Shown here: piece by piece, positions 16,267 through 23,869 of the stretch | Layout of the letters: each line of letters begins with the position of its first letter | Position numbering within the stretch: the stretch's first letter is position 1 | DNA from: an uncultured Collinsella sp. | Lineage (GTDB): Bacteria > Actinomycetota > Coriobacteriia > Coriobacteriales > Coriobacteriaceae | Direction of reading: 5' to 3' | DNA length: 64,000 nucleotides | NCBI GenBank assembly: GCA_900544095.1 | Contig: UQTV01000007.1 | Coordinates: 62,001 to 126,000 of the forward strand | Position numbers and translations under genes: made by a program | Notes under the pieces: generated by a model | The model's database searches: none | Seen by the model: the letters and a program-made list of their open reading frames with translations, nothing else | Told to the model about the DNA's origin: nothing

Positions 16267-17121
16267 ATGGATATCAAACGCAAGATTACCGAGGCGCAGG
16301 GCCTCACCCCCACCGAGCAACAACTCGGCATTGCGGCCCTTGCCATCGGCGAGGACATCCGCGGGCTTTCTATTAAGGAATTTGCCGCGCGCACCAACGT
16401 TTCCGTTGCGAGCGTGCACCGTTTTTGCAAAAAGCTCGGCCTCGAGGGCTTCAAGGATCTCAAGGTCGAGCTTATTCGCTTGACAACTGAGGCGGGAAAC
16501 CGTCGCGACGTGGACATCGACTTTCCCTTCGATGCTACGTCCACCCCCGCGCAGGTCATGGAGCGTATGGAAGGACTCTACCAGACTACGCTGGCCGAGA
16601 CGCAGGAGCTGCTCGACCCCGCACAGCTCGACTACGCCGCCAAGCTCATCGCGAACGCCCGACAGGTCGATATTTTCACGGGCTCGCACAACCTCTATCC
16701 AGCAGGAATGTTCCGCGATCGCCTACTCTCCGACGGTAAAAGTGCGACGTGCCACGACAATGCCGAAGCCCAGGTGCGCACGGCGCTTGCCTCGGGCCCC
16801 GACCATGTGGCAATCGCTATCTCCTACAGCGGCCTTGCCCCCAACCTCAAGGACATCTTGCCGATCATCAGCAGTCGGCATGTCCCGGCCATCGTCATCG
16901 GCACGCCTCATTGCGCGCGTATTCACCCCGGCTTTGCCGCCTACCTCACGGTGAGCGACCACGAGAGCATGACGCACCGCATCACACAGTTCGCGTGCCA
17001 CATCGCAGTGCAATACGTGCTCGATTCGCTCTACAGCAGCTACTTTGCCAAAGACTACGCCCGCTGCTCCGAGTTCCTGGAGCAATCGTTTCCCTACACC
17101 CGCCTGCCCGGGCTCAAGTAG
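16267..17121 (+). CDS. RpiR-family transcriptional regulator
   Basis: Sugar-phosphate-responsive regulator of 284 residues. Residues 1-77 form the HTH_6 DNA-binding domain (LSIKEFAARTNVSVASVHRFCKKLG), and about 110-250 a SIS domain that binds phosphosugars (VDIFTGSHNLYPAGMF, VAIAISYSGLAPNLKDIL). It is divergent from the PTS EIIA gene, which suggests control of phosphosugar metabolism, but the target is unknown. Start at 16267 has GGGAGTTCGC upstream; the longer frame from 16237 runs through a repeat and has no ribosome site. Confidence 0.9.
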   Translation: MDIKRKITEAQGLTPTEQQLGIAALAIGEDIRGLSIKEFAARTNVSVASVHRFCKKLGLEGFKDLKVELIRLTTEAGNRRDVDIDFPFDATSTPAQVMERMEGLYQTTLAETQELLDPAQLDYAAKLIANARQVDIFTGSHNLYPAGMFRDRLLSDGKSATCHDNAEAQVRTALASGPDHVAIAISYSGLAPNLKDILPIISSRHVPAIVIGTPHCARIHPGFAAYLTVSDHESMTHRITQFACHIAVQYVLDSLYSSYFAKDYARCSEFLEQSFPYTRLPGLK

Positions 17122-17154
17122 CGACGAGCGTGGATTTTTGGACGCTTAACTAAC

Positions 17155-17218
17155 GAGCGTGGACAATCTCCCACTTTGAGGCCGTCACCGAGCCAAAACC
17201 GGGAGATTATCCACGCTC
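17155..17218. repeat. Hairpin repeat, GAGCGTGGA family
   Basis: Arms GAGCGTGGACAATCTCCC (17155-17172) and its complement (17201-17218, one mismatch) form a hairpin. Shorter relatives with GAGCG(T/C)GGATTTTTGGACGC lie at about 17124-17147 and 17995-18017, so it is a dispersed unit rather than a gene-specific terminator. Confidence 0.75.
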
Positions 17219-17264
17219 ATTTTGGGTCCCCTGGGAACGCATGAGGAGGGCGGATAGACAGCCG

Positions 17265-17885
17265 TTATTTGCGAGGCGTCAGCGACGTAAAGAGTCCGTG
17301 TTGGTTGCAGTAAAGAAATATTCTGCCGCGCCCGGTAATATGGAAGCGCGGCTGCACCGATTGCTCTGGATAGAGCTTCTTAAAGCAGATGCCGTCCATA
17401 GTCGCATATGCCACAAAGCTAATGTAGTGATCCTTGGTCATGGGATGATCGAGCGTGACGTACCAATCGTCCTCGATGCGCTCGATGGAAAAGGCATGGT
17501 CCGCGTCCGGCTCTTCGGCCTCCTGGGGAAACATCGTGGAGCCACAGCAGCTAAAGCTGCCTTCTCCGAGCGCGTGCACAACGTTTCCGCAGATAGGGCA
17601 AACGTAAAAGACGCCTTTGAGCATATTGCCTGCACGGTTGGCGTTAGCCCGAATGTCACCAGCCAAAAGCTCAGCCACGCTTATGCCGAGTCTCTGGGCC
17701 AAAGGCTCAACGAGGGAAATGTCAGGAAGGCCGCGGCCGGATTCCCACTTGCTGACGGCTTTATCGGTCACGCCAAGGCTTTCCGCCAGGGCGCGCTGGG
17801 TGAGGCCGCGCTCTTCGCGCAGCCGCTTGATGGCATGCGCTGCCAAAAAAGTATGGGAAGCATTGGTTTGCCGTGTCTGGTTCAT
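17265..17885 (-). CDS. XRE-type regulator fused to a desulfoferrodoxin/superoxide reductase domain
   Basis: Residues 15-75 are an XRE-family helix-turn-helix (IKRLREERGLTQRALAESLG, TDKAVSKWESGRGLPDI). After a short linker comes a desulforedoxin-like FeS4 knuckle: Cys96, Cys99, Cys113, Cys114 (CPICGNVV ... FSCCGSTM). The rest aligns with the superoxide reductase centre, and all five iron ligands look present: His130, His147 (DHPM), His153 (DHYI), Cys193 and His196 (YCNQHGLF). It may be a superoxide-sensing repressor or a superoxide reductase tethered to DNA. The start at 17885 is likely but not secure, as the ribosome site is weak. Confidence 0.8.
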   Translation of the reverse strand: MNQTRQTNASHTFLAAHAIKRLREERGLTQRALAESLGVTDKAVSKWESGRGLPDISLVEPLAQRLGISVAELLAGDIRANANRAGNMLKGVFYVCPICGNVVHALGEGSFSCCGSTMFPQEAEEPDADHAFSIERIEDDWYVTLDHPMTKDHYISFVAYATMDGICFKKLYPEQSVQPRFHITGRGRIFLYCNQHGLFTSLTPRK

Positions 17886-18024
17886 GGGCTGTCCAATCAA
17901 GTTGAAGAAATGGAGTGAACCGGTTCGACAGTCAGTATCCATTTGAAGGCCAGGCTCGACAACCTACGCTGCGTAGACATGCGCCAATCGAACGAGCGCG
18001 GATTTTTGGACGCTCATCTCGAGC

Positions 18025-18050
18025 AGTCATTTAAGAACGTCCCCAATGAC
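18025..18050. repeat. 27-bp palindromic repeat, GGGGACGTTCTTAAA family, copy 2 (inverted)
   Basis: AGTCATTTAAGAACG followed by TCCCCAATGAC, the reverse orientation of the copy at 35368. It lies in the 353-base gap 17886-18238, which also holds a GAGCG-family hairpin half, a terminator and the hairpin at pyrE, but no gene that I can support. Confidence 0.8.
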
Positions 18051-18127
18051 CACCGCATCCGGAGCAAGACAACGCCGCAAGTAGAGGACGGACAGCGAGC
18101 GACGTCCAGGGCGAACAAGTTGGCATG

Positions 18128-18169
18128 AAAAAGGCGAGGCATTGACCTTCTGGTCATGCCTCGCCTTTT
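18128..18169 (-). terminator. Rho-independent terminator downstream of pyrE
   Basis: A long stem of GGCGAGGCAT-type sequence around AGAAGGTC loops, with TTTTT on the minus strand. The plus strand also ends CCTTTTG, so it may work both ways. Confidence 0.75.
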
Positions 18170-18211
18170 GAATGATAAATTGTCGCCCTGGGCGGCGCGC
18201 AGCGTCAACTG

Positions 18212-18239
18212 GTTACGCGGTTTGGCAAAACCGCGTAAC
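18212..18239. repeat. Hairpin GTTACGCGGTTT at the pyrE stop
   Basis: Perfect 12-bp stem, loop GGCA, whose end overlaps the pyrE stop codon by one base. Same design as 14553-14580. Confidence 0.7.
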
Positions 18240-18919
18240 TAACGGGCTCCGTACTGCTCGTAGTAGGCGTCGATGGCGGCCTTGAGCTCGTCATCGATGA
18301 CGACCTTACCGTCGATCTCGTGGTTGTAGAGGGTCTCGACGACCTCGGCCATGGAAACGATGCTCGCGACGGGGAAACCGTACTTGGCCTCGATCTCCTT
18401 CTGCGCGGTGGTCACGCCACCCTTGCCGACCTCCATGCGGTTGAGGGACACGATCAGGCCCTTAATCTCGACATCGGCAGCAGCCTTGACCTTGGGATAG
18501 GTCTCGTCGATGGACTTGCCGCTGGTGGTGACGTCCTCGACCATGACCACACGGTCGCCGTCCTTGGGTTCATAACCCAGCAGGTTGCCCTTATCGGCAC
18601 CGTGGTCCTTGGCCTCCTTGCGGTCGCAGCAGTACTTGACCTCCTTGCCGTACAGCTCGTGGTAGGCAATTGCGGTCACGACGGCCAGCGGAATACCCTT
18701 GTAGGCCGGTCCAAACAGCACGTCAAAGTCGTCGCCAAAGTTATCGTGAATGGCCTGGGCATAATACTCGCCCAGTTTCTTGAGCTGATAGCCCGTCACG
18801 TAGGCGCCGGCGTTCATAAAGAACGGGGACTGACGGCCGCTCTTGAGCGTAAAGCTGCCGAACTTAAGAACGTCGGACTCAACCATAAACTTGATGAACT
18901 CTTGCTTGTAAGCCTCCAT
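18239..18919 (-). CDS. pyrE: Orotate phosphoribosyltransferase
   Basis: PyrE joins orotate to PRPP to give OMP in pyrimidine synthesis. The 226-residue protein begins with the family pattern LKFGSFTLKSGRQSPFF, has the catalytic-loop lysine region KYCCDRKEAKDHGADKGN, and carries the PRPP-binding motif RVVMVEDVTTSGKS. The start at 18919 follows GAGAGGAGCCCGC. The longer frame upstream has no ribosome site. No other pyr genes adjoin, so pyrE is a single-gene unit here. Its stop codon lies inside a hairpin. Confidence 0.95.
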   Translation of the reverse strand: MEAYKQEFIKFMVESDVLKFGSFTLKSGRQSPFFMNAGAYVTGYQLKKLGEYYAQAIHDNFGDDFDVLFGPAYKGIPLAVVTAIAYHELYGKEVKYCCDRKEAKDHGADKGNLLGYEPKDGDRVVMVEDVTTSGKSIDETYPKVKAAADVEIKGLIVSLNRMEVGKGGVTTAQKEIEAKYGFPVASIVSMAEVVETLYNHEIDGKVVIDDELKAAIDAYYEQYGAR

Positions 18920-19049
18920 GCGGGCTCCTCTCGTAATCGCGTACGTGCCTTCCAGTTTAGCGCAGGCAGGGCGCATTGCGGGGCGCGCTTTGGGGCCTCG
19001 GCATTCTGTAAAGGCTTTGTCAGGGGCAATGGTTTTCCAAACATTAGGG

Positions 19050-19079
19050 TTGACACGGCAAACCCCCTCATCAAGAATA
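19050..19079 (+). promoter_or_regulatory. Candidate promoter for the mgtA leader
   Basis: TTGACA at 19050-19055 is followed 18 bases later by AGAATA (19074-19079). It would start a transcript with a leader of about 270 bases before mgtA. The -10 box is weak. Confidence 0.4.
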
Positions 19080-19144
19080 CGGGCGGATTGTAACGGGTAC
19101 GAGATACCCAAAGCGCGCCGCGCCCGGCCTTAAGGAGGTGTGCC

Positions 19145-19216
19145 ATGGAAGGCAGTCATAGTCGAAAAACCTGCATGTCGCCCTCGGCACGCCGCGAGGA
19201 TTCCGCGCACGCATAA
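19145..19216 (+). CDS. 23-codon leader ORF upstream of the Mg2+ ATPase
   Basis: ATG at 19145 is preceded by TAAGGAGGTGTGCC, one of the strongest ribosome sites in the window. The frame encodes 23 residues (MEGSHSRKTCMS then PSARREDSAHA) and ends with TAA at 19216, 139 bases before mgtA. Rich in Ser, Arg and His, with one Pro. MgtA genes in enteric bacteria are controlled by a short leader peptide (MgtL). This ORF has the same position, but its sequence is unrelated and the link is inference. Confidence 0.5.
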   Translation: MEGSHSRKTCMSPSARREDSAHA

Positions 19217-19237
19217 GCGCCAACAGCCGATCGTCAA

Positions 19238-19273
19238 AACCACCACAAAGGTGCCTGTCCCTTTGTGGTGGTT
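19238..19273. repeat. Hairpin in the mgtA leader (CCACAAAGG family)
   Basis: Complementary 14-bp arms AACCACCACAAAGG and its complement enclose TGCCTGT. A related hairpin (CACCACAAAGG ... GGCACCTTTGCGG) occurs at about 25461-25494. Between the leader ORF and mgtA it could act in attenuation, but it is a dispersed repeat. Confidence 0.65.
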
Positions 19274-19355
19274 CGAAAGCATGACGTGAGCGACATCTAG
19301 GTTTTTTGAAGCACATACGACACGTACGCTAACTCCCTTCAACAAGGAGGACCCT

Positions 19356-22124
19356 ATGCTGATGCTCAAAACCGCCACGGTACTCGAAGCCATCTCCAAG
19401 CGCCGCCGCACGGCGCGCCCCGCCGCTCATACCGACATGTCCAAGAACACCATATTCGCCGCCACCCATAGCGCCGAGGATGCCCTCGTGCTGCTCGACG
19501 CCACAGCCGACGGCCTCACCGCCGAGCACGCCGCCGAGCGCCTGAGCGCCGTCGGCCCCAACACCATCGAAGCGCCGACCAAGACGCTCGCCCGCCGCAT
19601 CGCCGACGCGTTCGTCGATCCCTTCGCTGGCATCCTCGCCGCCCTCGCACTGGTCTCGCTCTACATCGACGTGCTCGCCGTGCCCGAGCTGCAGCGTGAC
19701 CCCTCCACGGTCATCGTCATCGGCATCATGCTGCTGGTATCGGGCGGCATGAAGTTTATCCAGGAAGCCCGCAGCGGCAATGCGGCCGAGGCCCTTAAGG
19801 ACCTGGTCTCCAACACCTGCTGTGCCCTGCGCGACGGCGAGCGCATCGAGATCCCCTTCGACGAGCTCGTCCCCGGCGATGTAATCCGCCTCTCTGCCGG
19901 CGACATGGTGCCGGCAGATGCCCGCATCATCACCGCGCGCGACCTGTTTGTGATCGAGTCCGCACTCACCGGCGAGAGCGAGGCCGTCGAGAAGACCGCT
20001 GCCATCACCGTCGTCGAGGGTGCCGACGGCTCCGCGCTGCCACTCTCTGCCTGCAAGAACATCGTCTTTACCGGCACCTCCGTGCAAAACGGCACCGCTA
20101 TGGCGCTTGTCGTTGCCACCGGCTCGGACACCTACCTGGGCGGCATCGCCAAGATGCTCAACGGGCGCGGCGAGAAGAGCGCGTTTGACCGCGGCGTCTC
20201 GAGCGTCTCCATGTTGCTCGTGCGCCTCATGCTCGTTATGGCGCCGGCCGTCTTTGCCATCAACGCCGCCACCAAGGGCAACGTCATCGACGCGCTGCTG
20301 TTCGCCACGAGCGTGGCCGTGGGCATCACGCCGCAGATGCTTCCCGTCATCGTGACCACGAGCCTGTCGCAGGGCGCCAAGGACCTCGCCCGCCGCCAGG
20401 TTATCGTCAAGGAGCTGCCGGCGATCCAAAACCTCGGCGCGATGGACGTCCTGTGCTGCGACAAGACCGGCACCCTCACCGAAGACCGCATCGTGCTCGA
20501 GCGCTACCTCAACACCGACGGCAACGAGGATGCGCGCGTGCTGCGCCATGCGTTTTTGAACAGCTTCTTCCAGACCGGCCTCAAAAACCTTATCGACCTG
20601 GCCGTCATCGACCGTGCCGATGTGACGCCCTCGACCGTCGTGCCCGATTCTATGCTGGGCCAGAGCCTGCGCGACCGCTATACCAAGGTCGACGAGGTGC
20701 CCTTCGATTTCTCGCGCCGCCGCCTGAGCGTAGTTGTCGCCGACGCCCAGGGCAAAACCCAGATGGTCACCAAGGGGGCTGCCGAGGAAATGCTCGAGAT
20801 CTGCTCCTTTGTCGAGGTCGATGGTGCCGCCCAGCCGTTCACCGAAGATAAGCTCGCCCAGATTCGCAAGCAGGTCGCCGGGCTCAACGCCGAGGGCCTG
20901 CGCGTGATTGCCGTGGCGCAGAAGACCAATCCGCGCTGCGTGGGCGAATTTGGCATCGCCGACGAATGCGACATGGTGTTGATGGGCTTTTTGGCCTTCC
21001 TCGATCCGCCCAAGGCGAGTGCCGCGGGCGCCGTCGCCACGCTCGAGGCCAAGGGTGTGGCGGTCAAGGTCCTGACCGGCGACAACGACCGCGTTGCCGC
21101 CACCGTCTGCGAACAGATCGGTATCGACGCGAGCAACGTCTTGCTCGGCTCCGAGATCGATGCGCTCGATGACGCCGAACTTGCCGAGCGCGCCGAGAAC
21201 ACCCACCTCTTCGCCAAGCTCTCGCGGCTGCAGAAGGCGCGCCTGGTGCGCGTCATGCGCGAGCTGCTCGGCCACACCGTGGGCTTTATGGGCGACGGCA
21301 TCAACGACGCCGCCGCCATGCATGCGAGCGACTGCGGCATCTCGGTCGATTCGGCCGTCGACATCGCCAAGGAATCCGCCGATATCATCTTGCTCCAGAA
21401 AGACCTGGGCGTGCTCGAGCGCGGCATCATCGAAGGCCGCCGCACCTACGGCAACCTACTCAAGTACCTCAAGACCACGGTGAGCTCCAACTTTGGCAAC
21501 GTGCTATCCGTGACCGTCGCGAGCCTGTTCTTGCCATTCTTGCCCATGAGCGCTCTGCAGCTGGTGCTGCTGTCGCTGGTCTACGAGATCGTGTGCATCG
21601 CGCTGCCGTGGGACACCGTCGACGACGCCTGGACTGCCCGTCCGCGTGCTTGGGACGCCGCGTCCATCAAGGGCTTTATGCTCGAGCTGGGCCTCGTGAG
21701 CTCACTGTTTGATATCGCGACTTTCGCCGCGCTCTTCTTTGTGGTGTGCCCCGCCGCCGTGGGCGCGAGCTGGGCCGAGCTTGCCGCTGTAGGCGACGTC
21801 GCAGGCATGGCGGCCTTTACGGCGCTCTTCCAGAGCGGTTGGTTTGTCGAGTCCATGTGGTCGCAGACGCTCGTGGTCCACATGCTGCGCTCCCCGCGCC
21901 TGCCACGCCCGCGCGACCACGCCGCGCCCGCGCTGTGCCTCCTCACCGTGCTGGGCCTGGTGCTCGTCACCTGGCTGCCGGCAAGCCCCATCGCCGATGC
22001 GCTGGGTCTCATGCCGCTGCCGCCAATCTTCTTCGCGCTGCTCATCGGCATTGTCGCCGCCTACATCGCGCTCACCCAACTGGCCAAGCGCCGCTACATC
22101 GCCCGCCACGGCGAGCTGCTGTAA
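19356..22124 (+). CDS. mgtA: Mg2+-importing P-type ATPase (type IIIB)
   Basis: The 922-residue P-type ATPase imports Mg2+. The order is: soluble N-terminus, membrane pair near 85-140, actuator domain with the LTGES motif (about residue 206), membrane pair near 285-330, phosphorylation site DKTGTLTED, ATP-binding domain, hinge GDGINDAAAMHASDCGIS, and a C-terminal membrane domain of about six helices. The SSNFGNVLSV and LLSLVYEIVCIALPWD segments match MgtA/MgtB proteins. ATG at 19356 follows AAGGAGGACCCT. It has a long leader with its own short ORF, which suggests regulation by attenuation. Confidence 0.9.
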   Translation: MLMLKTATVLEAISKRRRTARPAAHTDMSKNTIFAATHSAEDALVLLDATADGLTAEHAAERLSAVGPNTIEAPTKTLARRIADAFVDPFAGILAALALVSLYIDVLAVPELQRDPSTVIVIGIMLLVSGGMKFIQEARSGNAAEALKDLVSNTCCALRDGERIEIPFDELVPGDVIRLSAGDMVPADARIITARDLFVIESALTGESEAVEKTAAITVVEGADGSALPLSACKNIVFTGTSVQNGTAMALVVATGSDTYLGGIAKMLNGRGEKSAFDRGVSSVSMLLVRLMLVMAPAVFAINAATKGNVIDALLFATSVAVGITPQMLPVIVTTSLSQGAKDLARRQVIVKELPAIQNLGAMDVLCCDKTGTLTEDRIVLERYLNTDGNEDARVLRHAFLNSFFQTGLKNLIDLAVIDRADVTPSTVVPDSMLGQSLRDRYTKVDEVPFDFSRRRLSVVVADAQGKTQMVTKGAAEEMLEICSFVEVDGAAQPFTEDKLAQIRKQVAGLNAEGLRVIAVAQKTNPRCVGEFGIADECDMVLMGFLAFLDPPKASAAGAVATLEAKGVAVKVLTGDNDRVAATVCEQIGIDASNVLLGSEIDALDDAELAERAENTHLFAKLSRLQKARLVRVMRELLGHTVGFMGDGINDAAAMHASDCGISVDSAVDIAKESADIILLQKDLGVLERGIIEGRRTYGNLLKYLKTTVSSNFGNVLSVTVASLFLPFLPMSALQLVLLSLVYEIVCIALPWDTVDDAWTARPRAWDAASIKGFMLELGLVSSLFDIATFAALFFVVCPAAVGASWAELAAVGDVAGMAAFTALFQSGWFVESMWSQTLVVHMLRSPRLPRPRDHAAPALCLLTVLGLVLVTWLPASPIADALGLMPLPPIFFALLIGIVAAYIALTQLAKRRYIARHGELL

Positions 22125-22261
22125 CTTCACCGGCACCCTCGTCAAGGATGTTTGGGCCGCCGCGACCCGCCCCCGCTGGCCGCGGCGGCCCAAAACAGCT
22201 AAAAACGCCCCTCACCCCCGCTTTAATTTCTTTTGCAAGTTTTAACATCTTTTGCTTTCTT

Positions 22262-22317
22262 TCACTTCTTTTAACAAAGCGCCCGGCGGGCATAGCTGCT
22301 CGCCAGGCGCCTCGGTT
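22262..22317. repeat. Flanking direct repeat with hairpin, left copy
   Basis: The sequence from TTCACTTCTTTTAACAAAG through a GC-rich stem-loop to CTCGGTT nearly repeats at 23786-23843, on the other side of the DUF4143 gene. Within it CGCCCGGCGGGCA pairs imperfectly with TGCTCGCCAGGCG. It serves as a plausible terminator after mgtA. Confidence 0.7.
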
Positions 22318-22420
22318 CGACGAAGAAGCCTCAGCCGTAGCAACGGATTGCCCAGCGAGAGATTTCCCAAGTGCCAACTCAAACAGTACATGTTAATCTG
22401 TTTCGTTAATTGAAATGTGT

Positions 22421-22482
22421 AAATTTGGTTAATCAAAGAATTGAAATTTGGTTAAATGGTAACTGTATATTTGGTTAAATGT
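22421..22482. repeat. Three iterated AATTTGGTTAA boxes
   Basis: Near-identical boxes start at 22421, 22444 and 22468, spaced 23 and 24 bases, in an AT-rich stretch (22370-22500) directly upstream of the DUF4143 gene. Spacing of about two helical turns puts them on one DNA face. They could be operator sites for an unseen regulator. Confidence 0.6.
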
Positions 22483-22505
22483 ACTGGTAAACAATGGTGA
22501 TAATT

Positions 22506-23771
22506 ATGCCAAAGAAGTACTACACTAGAATTATCGAAAATGAGCTTGACCAGCTGCTGGGTATATTCGGCGCCGTTCTCATCGAAGGACCGAAATGGTG
22601 CGGAAAGACGACCACGGCCGAGACCCGTGCAGCGTCCAGACTCCTTCTCATGGACCCGTCCCGCAACTTCGAGAATCGCTTACGTGCCGAGACTGACCCG
22701 GCTCTTGCCGTTTCCGGCGAGGCGCCGCGGCTGATTGACGAGTGGCAGGAGGTTCCGAAACTTTGGGACGCGGCACGGTTTGAGTGCGACAACCGCGGCG
22801 GCGAGCCTGGTCAGTTCATATTTACGGGATCGGCAACACCGCGAGACGACGAACGGCCGATGCACAGCGGCGCTGGAAGATTCGCCAAACTGCGTATGGA
22901 TACCATGACGCTTTTCGAACTCGGGAAATCCAGCGGTGCAGTTAAGCTATCGGGCATTATTTCTGGCGAAAAGTTCAATGGCGCTTTCGGATCGCTGGAT
23001 TCCGCCTCGATTGCCGAGTGCGTTGTTCGCGGTGGATGGCCCGCGGCGGTCGGTCGCGATGCGCTGGCTGCGTCCGCGATGGCCAAACGTTACATCGGCA
23101 TAGTTGCCGAAGAAGATTTGTCCCGCGTCGACGGCTCTCGCCGCGACCCTGAAAAGGTCAAAGCTGTCATCGAATCGCTTGCGCGCAATGAATCCACTTT
23201 GGCGACACTCAAGACACTCGTAGCCGATCTTGGCGGAGAGGTGTCGAGACAAACGGCGGCATCATATATATCCCTTCTCGCTCGGGTTAGTTTCGTTCGC
23301 GATATTCCCGCATGGAACCCCGCAATGAGATCTCCCGTGCACTTAAGAGAATCGAAGAAGCATCATCTCGCCGATCCGTCACTGGCGGCCGCTGCGCTCG
23401 GAGCGACCCCGGCGACATTGCTGCTAGATTTCAAGACGCTTGGGCTGCTTTTCGAATCGTTGGCCCTTCATGATTTGTGGGTTTATGCGCAGGCAAATGG
23501 AATGGGCCTCTATCACTATCACGATTCTCGCGATCTAGAAGTCGATGCAGTCATTGCGGCTCCCGGTGGAACGTGGATCCCGGTCGAAATCAAGCTCAGC
23601 TCCGCCCAAATCGAAGAGGCGTCTGACAGCCTTATTGCTGTCGAGAAGCGTATGGTTGCCGCCGGAAACAACCCGCCAGTTTCGAAAGTCGTAATCATTG
23701 GATTTGGTTCACAAGCCTATGTCACTGACCGCGGCGTCCAAGTTGTTCCGCTGGATGTGCTCGCGCCGTAG
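22506..23771 (+). CDS. DUF4143/AAA_14 ATP-binding protein
   Basis: The 421-residue protein has an N-terminal AAA domain with Walker A GPKWCGKTT (Lys34, Thr35), Walker B RLIDEWQEV (Asp78, Glu79) and sensor-like FTGSATP, then the C-terminal DUF4143 domain, which looks like a restriction-nuclease fold (DLEVDAVIAAPGGTWIPVEIK). Members are common in gut bacteria and archaea and their role is unknown. The start at 22506 has GGTGA 6 bases upstream. Codon use is less GC-biased than in its neighbours, the upstream region is AT-rich, and duplicated hairpins flank it, so acquisition as a cassette is likely. Confidence 0.85.
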   Translation: MPKKYYTRIIENELDQLLGIFGAVLIEGPKWCGKTTTAETRAASRLLLMDPSRNFENRLRAETDPALAVSGEAPRLIDEWQEVPKLWDAARFECDNRGGEPGQFIFTGSATPRDDERPMHSGAGRFAKLRMDTMTLFELGKSSGAVKLSGIISGEKFNGAFGSLDSASIAECVVRGGWPAAVGRDALAASAMAKRYIGIVAEEDLSRVDGSRRDPEKVKAVIESLARNESTLATLKTLVADLGGEVSRQTAASYISLLARVSFVRDIPAWNPAMRSPVHLRESKKHHLADPSLAAAALGATPATLLLDFKTLGLLFESLALHDLWVYAQANGMGLYHYHDSRDLEVDAVIAAPGGTWIPVEIKLSSAQIEEASDSLIAVEKRMVAAGNNPPVSKVVIIGFGSQAYVTDRGVQVVPLDVLAP

Positions 23772-23785
23772 TGCAATTGCAAGTT

Positions 23786-23843
23786 TTCACTTCTTTTAAC
23801 AAGGCACCCGACGAGCACTAAGTTGCTCGCCGGGCGCCTTGGT
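23786..23843 (-). terminator. Hairpin after the GH1 gene, right copy of the flanking repeat
   Basis: A stem of about 15 bp (GGCGCCCGGCGAGCA with TGCTCGTCGGGTGCC) followed by TTGTTAAAAG on the minus strand fits a terminator for the 6-phospho-beta-glucosidase gene. It is the second copy of the sequence at 22262-22317. Confidence 0.65.
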
Positions 23844-23869
23844 TAGGAAGCGATGGTTGTTGGAAAATC

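Noticed and set aside
17241..17918. Plus-strand frame opposite the XRE-SOR gene
   Set aside because: The minus-strand protein has clear HTH and iron-site motifs; the plus-strand translation has none.
19329..21323. 664-codon minus-strand frame opposite mgtA
   Set aside because: Shadow of the P-type ATPase; the His/Gly/Asp-rich translation has no domain logic.
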